From NCBI GenBank assembly GCA_018350325.1, contig JAEVLN010000001.1:5919254-5983253 (forward strand): a stretch of 64,000 bases of DNA, in the 5' to 3' direction. A program made the translations under genes and the position numbers. Source of the DNA: Globodera rostochiensis. Lineage: Eukaryota > Nematoda > Chromadorea > Rhabditida > Heteroderidae. Below, in pieces: positions 22,431-35,527 of this stretch. The notes under the pieces were generated by a model, which was given only the letters and a program-made list of their open reading frames with translations, was not told the origin of the DNA and ran no database searches. The first letter of the stretch is position 1; each line of letters begins with the position of its first letter.

Positions 22431-24523
22431 GAGGGCGCCACGGGGGTTGGGGCGCGAGCAGTGCACCCCCACCCACTCACACATTCTGTGCCCAACTAAA
22501 TTCATTGTCTCACACCCCTCAACTCGCACTGCCGCCCATTTACACTTTACTTGTACAACACCTAACTTTTGCCAATTTCTTCCTTCAGTTCCATTGTATT
22601 GTTCATTTCCAAATTTACTTGAGAAAATTCAATATAGGTATGCTTATTTATTTTCATGCGAATTTTTGATCGTGACTCAATGAAGAACAGCATTTTTTAT
22701 TTTTGACTACAATTAATCAATACGCCCGAGCTGTGATTTGTAACAGCTGAGACAACCAATTCGTTCGGTTGGTCGCGTTTCAATGAAAATTAGCTAATTA
22801 AAATTATTTCCCCTTAGGGGCGGTGGGGTCTTCCCCCCCCCCACCCCCCCCCCCCTCTCCGCCCCCTGGCTTCTCTGTTCGTCAGATTTCGTTGGGACAA
22901 AAACAAAGGTGGTTTGAGTCCTCTATCTTAAGCAAAAGCATATGTCGGCAGCCGCAAAGAAAAGGCCACGAGGGGGGGGGGGGGGCTTTTCAGCCATCCT
23001 AATCCCCCGAGGCGGCGGCCAAGGAGTCACTCGGCTTCCCGTCCCATACCTCACACAAAACCCCTCCGGCGCCGCTACCCCTTCCACCGTAACATCGCCT
23101 TCCCCCCCCCCCCCCCCCCGCCTCAAACTCTGCCGTCTCATCATCCCTTTCTGGGAATCGCCGTGGGAAATGAAAATTCGGTGGAGGATTCTTGAGTTTG
23201 CCCTGCGAGACTTGCAATCGATTCGACCTTAAAATGCTCTAAATTGCCCATTCCCCCCCCCCCCCCCCCAAACATTTCCATGTGCGTTGAATGCTCGTCG
23301 CAGCGCGGCAGAAAAAGGGAGAGAAAGAATTGCGCCTTTGGCAATTCTTCACTCTCTGCCTCTTCGTTCCACGAATTTCCCGCCCCTCTCACCTCTGCCC
23401 CCCCCCCTCCGGCACATTCGCTCGTTCCGCGAGCGCGTCGTCGGCATGCCCTCCGGGAAATTATGCGGCGCCGCCTTCCCCAGCCCCGGCGGCCCCATTC
23501 CGTCGCCTCTTTCCTCTCGCATTATGCCCTCCCCCCACGGATGCTTTGCTTAGACGCTTTTCCATCGCTCAATTTGGCGCCACCCCCCGGGGGGGGGATG
23601 AAGTGTGGCGGCATCCCTCTCGGATTTCGGGCTAAGCACACGCAATTTTGTGCCCCCCCCCCATTTTAGACTCCTTAGACGAAGATTGGAATTGCTTTTG
23701 CGTTTGCCGTATATATTTCCCGTCCTTTAGGCAAAACTTCGCGCGCGTTTTAACATTCTTCCTCCCCCTGGGGCACAATTCAGCCGCTTTCCTCCACACT
23801 CTTCTTAAAGTGTCACGGGCTCAACCCCCCCCCCCCCCCCCCCCTCCCCCCTCCCCCACTCCCTCTATCGCGACAAAGCACGAGTGGGTGGACACCAGGA
23901 ATGTGACCGGAGTTCCAGGCATTTTGGGTTCGGCATGCCGGATTCCAGACTTTTTTTTGGGCATCCGGTTACATCCTTACATCCCTGGTGGACAGACATA
24001 GTCGAAAAATGCTTGGCTTGTCCGATGAAAGTTTGGTGTGGACACACAACGCTTTGGACACAGACCAACGGCGGCGACGCCGGAGGGGGGGGGGGGCTTT
24101 CTCTTCGTTGATGAGTCTTCGTCCCTCCAATCCGTCTTCTTTTCTTCAAACTCAGTGCACAGCTGCCCCCGTCCCCTTGACAGCTGGTTCCTCCACTTAT
24201 CGCCAGCCTCCTCTCCCCCAGGCGTTTTGTTCTGTTGGAGACTGATTTTTGAGTGATCTTTTGGACTTGCATCTCGATCGAAATACAATTTTGCCCAATT
24301 GATCCCCCCCCCCCTCAGGCACTTTCTCCCCTGCCTCCGGCGGCCCAACTAATTTGTCAACCTTTGTTCTTAAATCTCATTCTTCCCCATTAATTTCTTT
24401 TTCACTTTGCTCTCTCTCTCTCACTTCACTCTCTCCCCATTTTCTGCCTCACTCCCTGGGAGACATCCCTCCCATCCATTGAGAAATGGAAGGACCACTT
24501 TTTCCTTCACTGCTGATGAGGGG

Positions 24524-24567
<44 letters not shown>

Positions 24568-27228
24568 CGCTTCTTCTCCTCTTCTTCTTCCTCGTTGCCT
24601 TTTCCAAAACGCTGGCGGGGACGGACGACTACTAAAGGGAAAACAGATGAGGCGGGGAGAGAAAAGCGGCTGACTGGGTCGACTGTCCAAATAGGGCGAA
24701 CAACCGTTGCCGGCGGGGCAATTTTGGATGGATGGAAAATGGTTCGTGTTGGGGGGGGGGTGAATGGGAGAAGAAAGGAGCCAAAAAAGGGGGGGGGGGA
24801 GAGGGGAAGTCGGCACGCGTGAAAAGAAAACGGATGCCGAAGGGGGGGGGGGAGACCCAATCGTTCGTTGATGGATTTGGATGGATTTTCGGGGGGTTGT
24901 TTCCAGTTCACTGAATGCTTCTCCTGCCTCTCGTTTCGCCCAGTGTCGTTTTGTTGTCGATGCACGCACGCACGCCCCCCGACCGATACGCTGCCGCTGG
25001 TGGGGGGGGGGGGGGGGCGGGACCTGACCATGCCGCCCCCCTCCCCCCGCATCCCCCCCCCCCCGTCTTCCATCCATCCTTCACTCCCATTGAGTCATAC
25101 GGCCGGCAGCAAAAGCTCTCTCCCCCTCCCCCCCCCCCTCCTTCTTCACATTGCAGCAGCCACTTTTGCGCCTTCACCCTCTGCATACCCCCCCCCCCAC
25201 CCGAGACTCCCCCCCCCCCTTAACTCCCGTCTCAATGACTCCCCCCCCCCGTCCAACATGCAGTGTGCCTGTGCCAACCGTCAACTCCTTCCCGGGCGTG
25301 TTTTCGAGACTCCCCCCCTCCCTCTCTTTTTTTATGCTCCCATAGATTCCATCAACGAAAACTACCAGCGCAACTTTAACCAATTTTTATTGGAAGAATA
25401 ATGAAGGCGCAATTATTCTTCCCCCCCCCCCCCTCCCCTAATTAAACTCATCCAAGGACCAAGCTTTCTTCTATATCACTTTTCATTTGAATTATTCTTT
25501 TCTCTTCTCTCTTCACTTCTTTCTTTCCTCTCCCTCTTTCTTTTCTTCTTTTTTCGCCTTTCTTCACTCCAATTGGTTCAGAACTCCACTCGCCGCTCCC
25601 GCAAACTTTTTTAATTAAAAGGCCTTTCCCCTTCCTTTTATTGACTTCCGTCTGAATAATTGACCGCGACCCCTTTTTGACTGCTCGCGCTGTCTCTTTC
25701 ACGCCCCCCCCCAGAATAACATTTGCGCTGTGCCGATTAATTAGCGCTGCTTTGGAAGGGAACCCCTGGGGGGACGGGGGGAGGGGCAAGTGAGGCAAAG
25801 GAAGGGCCGGTGTTGTCGCAGAGGGGCGATAAATCTTCTCCCCGTCGGCGTAGTCTCCCCCCCTCCCATCCATCACAATGCTTCAATCGATCGCTTTCTC
25901 CCTCCCGGAATGTTGAAAGGCACTCCCCCTCCCCCCTCTTCCCTCCTCCCTTTTCTTTCACCCTTCGACGTCGTCCCTGCCCCGTCTCTCCGCCGCCGTT
26001 GTCGTCGTGGTCGATTCTGGCGCAATAGGAAGGGTGGAGGGGGGGGGGGATTATGTTCTCTCCGATGACGGGGGCAAACACCACCGGACGAAGCAAAATG
26101 TTTCCGTCGACGACAACGCCTTCGCCTAGGCGAATAATCTCTCTTTGCGCAATGTACCGGGAGCAGGGGGGGGGGGTGTTTTGTGCCGGGAATCCGTTGA
26201 TGTCCTTCTCACCCAACAGCCTCTCCAAATTGTTTTTCTTCAATTGGGACCCTCTCCCCCCCCCCTAACAAATAAATGCCTTCTCCCCTCTCCCATTGTT
26301 GACACGTTATTTTGTTATTATCATTCAGTTCTCCTTCCACTTTCGGCCTCAACCAAATTTGACGCTTACGATAAGCAATTGAAAGCTTTTGTACATCCCC
26401 CCCTAAACATTCAAAGTGGTTGGTGTGAAGAACGCGGAACGGGGGCCGAAAACAATTCAATTGTCGTCAAAATTGTACAATTAGTTTTTGCAAATTAATA
26501 TCACTTTTTTAATAAGCCGACAGAGAAATCAAAACAAAACTTTGCACGCCTTTTTACCAAGCGGGAAGCGAGCCGTAATAGGTTTGTCCTATTTTTGCTT
26601 ACCGGGGACCTTTTGTCCGTTGGTAAAATTTCGGTCTGGCATTTTGTCTATTTGCCCACTACCGGGCGGACAGTTTGTCCCATTTTGTCCGGGTTGGCTT
26701 TACCTTTTTTGTCCATATACAAATGTCCGAAATTAAGCAAAAAGACTCAATTCAAAGTCACTTCCATCGGCGTGCTTTCCCCCGACAACAAATTTTTTTT
26801 AATCGCGCCGCTTAGCATCGGCTGACCGTTGTGACATTCCGCGCCGTTGCCGGTTTATCCATCCGCCCGTTGTTCGACTCCCCCGCCCCTCAGTCTCTTT
26901 CACAGCACAACAACAACTCCAACCAAAACTTACGACAAAACCCTTTCCCAATTTAATTCCAACTTTATTCAACTGACTGACTGATTTGTTGTAATCGCAA
27001 ATCGCGCGTATTTCTTTTCTTAACCTCTCCTTTTGCCACTCCACCGACACATCATTTGGCTGGGTTAAACTACCGCCAACAACACACAACAGACAGAGGA
27101 AGAAAAGGCTCTTCTCAACACCACAAAACCAATCAATTCAGTTGAGAAAGTCGAGGGAAGAAAGCAGCGAAACGCACGCAAACGCAATTTTTCATTGGCT
27201 ATAACAACCGCGACAAGAAATAAAATAA
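22431..27228. other. 4.8-kb gene-poor region packed with poly-G and poly-C runs
   Basis: More than twenty runs of nine or more G or C occur between about 22.83 and 26.26 kb, including 40 consecutive G at 24527-24566. Both strands have long open frames here that encode Pro-, Gly- or Arg-rich low-complexity sequence; these are by-products of homopolymers and are not called as genes. The rightmost ~800 bp (26.4-27.2 kb) is less repetitive and probably contains the calmodulin promoter and 5' UTR. Confidence 0.6.
24527..24566. repeat. Poly-G tract, 40 bp
   Basis: Forty consecutive G, preceded by five G and one A. Able to form G-quadruplex; length likely to vary or to be mis-assembled. Confidence 0.95.
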
Positions 27229-28639
<1,411 letters not shown>

Positions 28640-29363
28640 TCGCTGTGTCTGTCGTCTGTCCACAGCCCACCAACAATTCTGTCACTGCACCGATCTTTTT
28701 TCATTTCCGTCGTTCGTTTAAATTATCTCCTCCACAAATTTGCGTTCACTGATAAGTTTTTTGTTCCCGCGCGGATTCGATCATATATTCTGCAATTTCA
28801 CGCTTTTCCGTGTGCCCTTTTTGAGAGCTGACATTGAGAATATTTGAATTGCGTCCTTTTGGTCTCCGCCCTCACATCTCTCTCTCCCTCTCTCTCTCCC
28901 GTACATTTTTATTTTGCGGTGTGTCTGTCGTGGACCTTTACATAGCCGCATCTGCGCGACACATTCGATATCGGAACAATCATTGTATTTCTTTTTTTTC
29001 GATAAACGGCTTTCTTTGCGAGGTGAAAAGGCAGCAAAATCGGGGATGGGAGGGGGGGTGGGGGTCTGTTCGGCGTTATCGAACCAGCGTCCCCGGTGCT
29101 CAACCACACTACGCCACGCCGCCTCAAAGAGCCCTTTACATCGTCTTTGACAACATTTTCTGTAATTTATTTATCCCCATCTAAATTAGGACCTTTAGCA
29201 TCCGTTATTCTGGGGACTAATTAAATGTCATAAATCATTTAATAAGGCAAAGGCTCCATCCGGTCGGACAAAATCACCTGTCAATTTTTTGTGCCAAACA
29301 TAGCGCGGTATTTCCCAAAATTTATCTCAGGTAAGCAATTTATTACAGATCGATTCACGAATG
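28640..29363. other. Intergenic with a truncated tRNA-like stretch
   Basis: Calmodulin 3' flank. On the minus strand, 29123-29060 reads GGCGGCGTGGCGTAGTGTGG...GGTTCGATAAC, resembling tRNA A and B boxes but with only 31 bp between their starts (about 44 is usual). No functional tRNA is claimed. Confidence 0.4.
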
Positions 29364-29512
29364 GTACAACGACAAGCAAATATCGAATGGCATCGAGTTA
29401 ATATGTACAATGACAAGCAAATATCGAATGGCTCCGGGTTAAATATATATGTACAATGACAAGCAAATATCGAATGGCTCCGGGTTAAATATATGTACAA
29501 TTACAAGCAAAT
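29364..29512. repeat. Minisatellite, ~41-46-bp unit, about 3.4 copies
   Basis: Units begin with GTACAA(T/C)GACAAGCAAAT at 29364, 29405, 29451 and 29495 and share TATCGAATGG and CGGGTTAA. It lies just past the 3' end of the kinase gene. Confidence 0.9.
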
Positions 29513-29607
29513 TGATCGTGCTCCGAGTTCACGCGTTCACAGTGCTAATGAGTTGGATCGTCGTTTGAAGTGCTGTTGACTCGTCCGCCTCGTGCTTTCA
29601 TCGGCCG

Positions 29608-30908
29608 TCACTTTCTTTTACTGCGCGACTTTCCACTACTTCCCGAGCGTGTTCTGGCGGTCAGCACATTTCCCTCGTTGCGTCTCCCGACCTCCCAGTC
29701 ATACGGGAGCTCCTGAAACTTGTTGTCGGCGAGGCATTTGCGCAAAAGTGAGGCGATCATATCGTAGTCGGGCCGGTCTTCGATTCGCAATCCATCCTAA
29801 AAGGAAAGTATCACAAATTGTATCAAAGCACATTGAAGAACCTACAATGTGTTTTAGTATTTTATCGAACTCAGCTGGGCACCCTTCAAGCAGTTCCGCA
29901 CGAGCCTGACGTCGAATGTCCGCCGGTTGAGTTTTCAAGCGCCGACATTTCCTCTCTCCAATCTAAACCGGAAAAGCCGTACACATCTGTCAAAAAATTG
30001 CTCCAACTACTCACCTGAATCACGTCGCCCGCATGTTTCCACGGAACAGCACCTCTGTAGAATTTGATCAAGACGTAGAACCACGACTCGACGTCATCCT
30101 TCCGGCTGTACTCGCTGTTGGAGTGCGCAGCGATTGGTGCATAAATCGGCGTCCCTCGGAAGGTTGTTGCAGATCGCGGGCGCCTCTGCGTACCCTAAAA
30201 TTAAGGAGAATTTAGAATTTAACAAAACTGAGAAGCCACTCACATCCTCCCTAAGGAATTTGCGAGCAATTCCGAAGTCGATCAAGTAGAGGAGTCGCTG
30301 CTCATTGGTGTCCGGTCGTCCAATAGTTGTGTTTGCAGGCTTGATGTCCCGGTGAAGATATCCGACGCTGTGCAGGGCCTTGATCGCATCGAGTAGTTGG
30401 ATCGCCATGCCGATTGCTGTTCCGGGGCTGAAGCGGTCGCCAGCTTCGCGAACAAGCCCGTCCAACCCACGTCCAACCAACGACATGCTGAAAACAAATG
30501 GAATGTACATTTAACGATGCCAGTAAAATATGCACACTCACACAATGAAGTTGAAGCTGGTCACTTGTCCAGTGGCCGGGTTCTTCTGTTGATCATCGCG
30601 TCCAACGTCCAGGCAACGGCAGAAGTGTCGTGCATCGTCAGCTCGAAGTTCGTGTAGACTGTTCAGTACTGCTGCCTTAAAAATAATTCTCATATTCGAA
30701 CTGCATATCCACAATAACATACCTCCATGGCGAGCACTGGCTGGGCTACGTCAACTGGTTCTGTCTTCAGCGCTCCCTGCATCCCGTTGTCGTCATGGCA
30801 CAAGTAGACGGCTCCAAACGCTCCAGCTCCCAGCTTCTTATCGATCGTCCAACGGCGACGGCCTGTGACACGCGCTCCCGGATTAAGCTCCACAAGTTGA
30901 TCCGCCAT
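29608..30908 (-). CDS. Casein kinase 1 / tau-tubulin-kinase-like protein kinase
   Basis: Serine/threonine kinase of the CK1 superfamily branch greatly expanded in nematodes. Exons 30723-30908, 30542-30675, 30244-30487, 30015-30194, 29846-29962 and 29608-29796 give 349 codons in phase. Glycine loop KLGAGAFGAVY; the Lys of GALK is the VAIK lysine; MSLVGRGLDGL hinge region; catalytic loop HRDIKPANT; activation-segment start DFGIARKF; then RGTPIYAPIAAH in place of an APE motif, as in TTBK-like kinases; DDVESWFYVLIKF; VPWKH; and a C-lobe ending KHIDGLRIEDRPDYDMIASL. The tail is basic and Ser/Arg-rich (SGSSGKSRSKRK). All catalytic residues seem present. In nematodes this family is often sperm-enriched, which is general knowledge and not shown here. 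Confidence 0.92.
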
Positions 30909-31590
30909 ACGTCCTTGTTGTCGCGCTGCGTCGTTGTCGGGTGCTGAAGTCTGTTGTGTGCCAGATGAAGATGAATGAAGAATAATAAATGATAAGCGTC
31001 AATTTGACCCATTTTATACTATTGGTTGGGGTGCGGGTAACAGGAATCTCAAAAAATAGGTACCTAAAATGATATTCCGTCATTTCCTTCAAATAAGGCT
31101 ATATAAGGCTGGCTGAACAGCATTTTTACTTCACTTACTATTTCTTTTGTACTTCACTTATTTCTTACACTGCTCGTCCTAATCGCTGATTAGTGTACGC
31201 CACATTTCGTCCACTAATTTGTAAGCCAAATTCAACCAACTCCGACATTTCGTCGATTATGCAAAAATACGACATTTCGTCAACAAACTCAAAATCCAAC
31301 ATTTCGCGACGCGAAATTCGTCGATTAAGTAAAATGCCTAAACTGGCACTTTAAAAAACTTTAAATTCGCTAAATAAAAATTTGCAAAAGGAAGAAAAAG
31401 GTGAAATGCCAAGTTCAAAATTCCAAAAATCTTCGACCAAATTTCTTCAAAAAAAATCTTTTCTAAAAACAAAGCACTAGTATGCACCGCAAGTGTGCCC
31501 GTTTGAAAATCTGTGTGTGTGAAACGCCGCAGACTACACTATTCTTTCTTTCTTCACAATCCATTTCCACATATGCAAGTTAGAGTCTGA
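30909..31590. other. Intergenic between kinase and LINE
   Basis: Contains CTATATAAGG (31099-31108, + strand), a TATA-like element with no plus-strand gene directly downstream other than the LINE. It also holds a cluster of related CGACATTTCGTC/ATTTCGTCGATT words at 31210-31330. Confidence 0.4.
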
Positions 31591-33075
31591 CACTCACAAA
31601 GCATCCCAAAATCAGCCCCAGTCACAAAAATTCCATGCCTCTTCTTAAATTGCCAGTCAATCATTAAAAAAATACCCATACTTCAACAAATCGTCTCTGT
31701 TTCCAATGCCAAAATAGTCCTATTAACCGAAACATGGATAAGCGAGCAAAACCTCTCCCCAAACGAACTAAATTTTAACCAAAAATTCCAACTCTTTCTA
31801 ACCAATCGCAATTCAAAAAAGCGTTTAGGCGGAGGAGTTGCTATCCTGATACACAAAACAATCCCCGGCAAAATTGTTTTTTCTCATTCTTTCTCGGGCA
31901 TTGAAATCTTAGCGGTTGATACATCCTTTAAACATCATACTGTCAGATTTATTCTTATTTACCGACCACCAGACTCCAACACCATGGATACAACCAAACT
32001 CATAAAACTCGTACAAAGCTACACCCACACACATTTTGTTATCTGCGGAGACTTCAATTTCGCTGACATCTCCTGGTCTCGTTTCTCTGCTAAAACCAAA
32101 ATCTCCTTAAACTTCTTGGAATTTGTTCAAAATTTCAAACTTACTCAACACATCTCTGAGCCTACCCACATTCATGGAAACACCCTCGACCTATGTATTA
32201 CAAATTCCCCAGATCTCATTACAAATGTATATGTCAAACCTGGGTTATCTGATCACCATTCTATCCATTTCCATTTAAATGCATCGCCCATCAAACACAC
32301 ACCTACAAAAATCCCCTCCTTTTCTCTCAAAAACATAACAAAACTAAAACCATCCCTCACCTTCCTTCCACAAATACTCTCCCACTTTTTCACAAGCGCA
32401 GACAAATATAATGCCTTTTACGACTTCCTAAACCAGGCCATTCAAAAATTTATACCATACTTCAATATTTCATCCAAGCCCAGCAAAATTAATTACCCAC
32501 CCCACATAAAATCAATTTTAAACCAAAAAGCCATTTTATTTCGCCTCGCAAAAACCGACCCCACCCTCAAAAAATCTTACATCCAACTATCCAAAACAGC
32601 CAAATCCCTAACCATCCAACACCATAAAGCTTCAATACGAAAAACCCTCTCCAGCCAAACCAAACTATATTCATACTTGCGCAAATTTTCAAAAAATTAT
32701 CAAAATTCATATTCCCTGCAAATAAACAATGAATTGATCTCACACATTCCTTCAATTTGTGAAATATTCGCCGATACATTCTTCAAGTCATTCCAAAACA
32801 TTCCGCTACACAATCCACCCTCAATCCACTGTACCTACCACAAAACAATTGATGATATCGATTTTGACGTTCTAAAGGTCTCACACGTTCTACAGCAACT
32901 ACCCAACAAACTCAACAGTTCACCTGATCACCTCAATTTTCGCCTCCTCAAAAATTGTCACCTGGAACTCACTCCCATTCTCTCTGACCTCTTCCGACTA
33001 TCCATGGACACATGTTTTATCCCGGACATTTGGAAATGCTCTCTCATTGTTCCTATACCCAAAAAAGGAAATAAG
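31591..33075 (+). CDS. LINE ORF2, 5' part: endonuclease domain and start of reverse transcriptase
   Basis: Open frame from just after an in-frame TGA at 31588 to the hAT-like element. It includes the AP-endonuclease-like domain (catalytic GDFN and SDH motifs near 32045 and 32250), a linker and the beginning of RT (VPIPKKGNK). No upstream ATG is in frame before 31984, consistent with 5' truncation. The last codons here end at the left copy of the target duplication. Confidence 0.88.
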
Positions 33076-34085
33076 CAGGCATGGACACGGTTACCCGTAA
33101 CCGCGGTTATCCGCGGTTAACCGCGGTTACCCGCGGTTAACGGTTATGGAATTTAAAAGGTCGCGGTTACGGGCGGTTAACGGTTATGAGATTTTGAGGG
33201 CGGGCGGTTACGGTCGGTTAACGGTTATGACCTCTAAAACCGCGGTTAGCCGTCGTATCCGTTATTTTTTGGCTGCTGAGGATTGAGATGATTTGCCTTA
33301 TAATTTCTTTGACTTTTATTCACATTTCACCAAATCACTTTATCGATCCGATGGCTTAGTGGTGAAACTCTCCGACTGGTTTTATTTATTCTAGTTTCTA
33401 GCCCCACCCGCTGTAATCGTTTATTTATATTTTAATATCCCTTCTTTTTAGTATTCTTACAATTTTTTACAAAAATTTTAGCTATAAAAAGTAAAATTCT
33501 AAGTGTTTACATAAATAATTAGTGCATTTTAAAACGTTCAATCACCTAAATTTGACAATTTTTCTTAGCATAAGTCGGTAAATATTCAATTTTTTCTCTC
33601 GGCGGCGGCTATCGGCACCGCCGAACCCCCACACCGCCCAAAAAATATTTTATAAATCTAAAGCGCAAAAAACACAGAAAAAAATTTCGCTGATCGGTCG
33701 CGCTTTGTTAGATTTTTAATCATGAAAGTGTTAGAAAGAGATTTAAAAATTTTATTCATTGACAAAATCTGATAAAAATCACTTGTTAAGTTCAATACAC
33801 ATCAATTTTGATTTAATTTTAGAAGGACGCCACATCACGATCGGAAAAAAATAGTTTTGAAAAATCGATTGTTCAAATCTGGAAAACTTTATTGATTTTT
33901 AAATAATGCGGTTAACCGCGGATAACCGCGGGCGGTTAACGGTTATGAGATTTTGAGGACTGGCGGTTACGGGCGGTTAACGGTTATGAGATTTTTAGGA
34001 CGGGCGGTTACGGACGGTTAACGTTTCTAAGTGTTTGAGGACGGGCGGTTACGGTTAAGGAAATTCATAACCGTGTCCATGCCTG
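33076..34085. mobile_element. hAT-like non-autonomous transposon, 1,010 bp, inserted in LINE ORF2
   Basis: Perfect 18-bp inverted ends (CAGGCATGGACACGGTTA) lie between copies of the 8-bp target duplication GAAATAAG (33068-33075 and 34086-34093). Both flanks carry subterminal arrays of CGGTTAACGGTTATGAG-type words (33100-33250 and 33905-34060). The interior is AT-rich and has one reversed copy of the GC-rich module (around 33600). It also has a tRNA-like stretch with an A-box-type TGGCTTAGTGG at 33352 and a B-box-like GTTTCTAGCCC at 33394. There is no transposase. Confidence 0.95.
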
Positions 34086-34093
34086 GAAATAAG

Positions 34094-35413
34094 CATGATC
34101 CCTCAAATTATCGCCCCATTTCTATAACCTCTTCCCTATGCAGAATAATGGAAAAAATCATCTATTCCCAACTATTACATTTTCTTAACTCAGTCAAATT
34201 CTTCCACAAAAACCAATTTGGCTTCCTCAAGGGGCGATCCACTACTTTGCAATTAATCTCTTCCATCCACCTCTGGTACAAATCAATTATGGAAAAACAG
34301 TCTATCCACACCATTTATGTTGACTTTAAAAAAGCCTTTGACTCCGTTCCTCATCGCTTCCTTATTTACAAACTTTCCCAAATAGGCGTAAGGGGCAAAC
34401 TCCTCGCATGGTTCTCCAATTATTTAAATAATAGAAAATTCATTGTTAAAATTCAAAATCATCAATCTTCCCCTCGCAACATATTATCAGGAGTACCACA
34501 GGGTTCAGTCCTAAGTCCACTACTTTTTCTCATCTATGTTAACGATTTACCCCCAAATGTAAACCCAACAGTCCAAATAAAACTCTTCGCTGACGATCTC
34601 AAACTCTTCAAATCAACTCTCACCAATCACACCGATCATGCACTACAAAACGCTATAAACTCAATTTACCAATGGAGCTTAAACTGGGCCCTCCCAATTT
34701 CAATAGAAAAGTCGTGTCTACTCCACATAGGAAACCCAACCTCCAATACTGTCTACCATATCAACAACCAATCACTCTACCCACAAGAATCCATAACCGA
34801 CTTAGGAATTCTTATCGACAACAAACTCCTTTTCCACCAACACATTTCTGCAATTGTCAAAAAAGCATACTACCGTTCATACCAACTCACACGTGTACTA
34901 AACTCTTCAAACCCATCCATCTGGTCACAAGCATTTAAACTGTACATCAGGCCCCTACTTGAATATGGCTCAGAAATCTGGTCACCGGCAAATCGTAAAC
35001 TCATCGACAAAATTGAAAATGTTCAAAAATACTTTACCCGCATTGCCTTACTCAAATCAAAACATTTACAACTACCATACCCACAACGTCTTAAACTTTT
35101 CAAATTACCTTCTCTCGAACTTCGCAGAAAAATAATTGATTTAACCACTCTTTTCAAAATTTGTACGCGCCAAACACATCTAAATCCCAATGAAATATTA
35201 ACCTTCTCACGCCGTCCCATTAGGAGACATCCCTTTCAGATTGTAGCAACACATAAAACATCCAAAACCCAAAACTCATTTGTAAACCGCAATATAAATT
35301 TCTGGAACACCCTTCCAAGACACTTATTTGAATCTGGTTCGTCAAAGCACTTCTCAGAACTAGTTCACACGCACCTTCTAACTTTGCATTTATTTCATTT
35401 CGATTTATTGTGA
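34094..35413 (+). CDS. LINE ORF2, 3' part: reverse transcriptase and C-terminal domain
   Basis: It continues in frame from the target duplication: HDPSNYRPIS, then palm motifs with catalytic FADD near 34590, the thumb, and a C-terminal domain ending at a stop at 35411-35413. No frameshifts or stops were seen, so only the inserted element disrupts the protein. Confidence 0.9.
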   Translation, partial: HDPSNYRPISITSSLCRIMEKIIYSQLLHFLNSVKFFHKNQFGFLKGRSTTLQLISSIHLWYKSIMEKQSIHTIYVDFKKAFDSVPHRFLIYKLSQIGVRGKLLAWFSNYLNNRKFIVKIQNHQSSPRNILSGVPQGSVLSPLLFLIYVNDLPPNVNPTVQIKLFADDLKLFKSTLTNHTDHALQNAINSIYQWSLNWALPISIEKSCLLHIGNPTSNTVYHINNQSLYPQESITDLGILIDNKLLFHQHISAIVKKAYYRSYQLTRVLNSSNPSIWSQAFKLYIRPLLEYGSEIWSPANRKLIDKIENVQKYFTRIALLKSKHLQLPYPQRLKLFKLPSLELRRKIIDLTTLFKICTRQTHLNPNEILTFSRRPIRRHPFQIVATHKTSKTQNSFVNRNINFWNTLPRHLFESGSSKHFSELVHTHLLTLHLFHFDLL

Positions 35414-35527
35414 CAGACGCAAATCTCACATCTGTAAGTGACATAAGTCATAGACATTTGTCCTTGATGCTGAATAAATAAATGGGAAACAGTTTAAGGC
35501 ATTATGTAAATTAGAGAGCTCCATCCT

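Larger units (their letters stand above)
31591..35475 (+). mobile_element. Non-LTR retrotransposon (LINE, Jockey/CR1-like), split by a hAT-like insertion
   Basis: The plus strand encodes an endonuclease-reverse transcriptase. Endonuclease signatures: LNCQSIIKK, LLTETWIS, LIYRPPDSN, CGDFNFADISW and SDHHSIHF. Reverse transcriptase signatures: YRPISITS, FGFLKGRST, VDFKKAFDSVPH, SGVPQGSVLSPLLF and FADDLKLF. The 3' end near 35475 has an AATAAATAAAT-type tail. No ORF1 or start codon is visible upstream of 31591, so the copy is probably 5'-truncated. The frame is open on both sides of the 33076-34085 insertion, so this copy was little decayed when hit. Confidence 0.92.

Noticed and set aside
22942..25401. 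Many long open frames on both strands encoding Pro-, Gly- or Arg-rich peptides
   Set aside because: They follow poly-G/poly-C runs, overlap in several frames, lack splice-consistent structure and show no recognisable domain.
29364..29512. Regularly spaced repeats considered as a CRISPR array
   Set aside because: Units are contiguous with no unique spacers, and the DNA is eukaryotic.
31099..31108. TATA-like element CTATATAAGG as a gene promoter
   Set aside because: No plus-strand gene follows apart from a 5'-truncated LINE, and a single word match in AT-rich sequence is weak.
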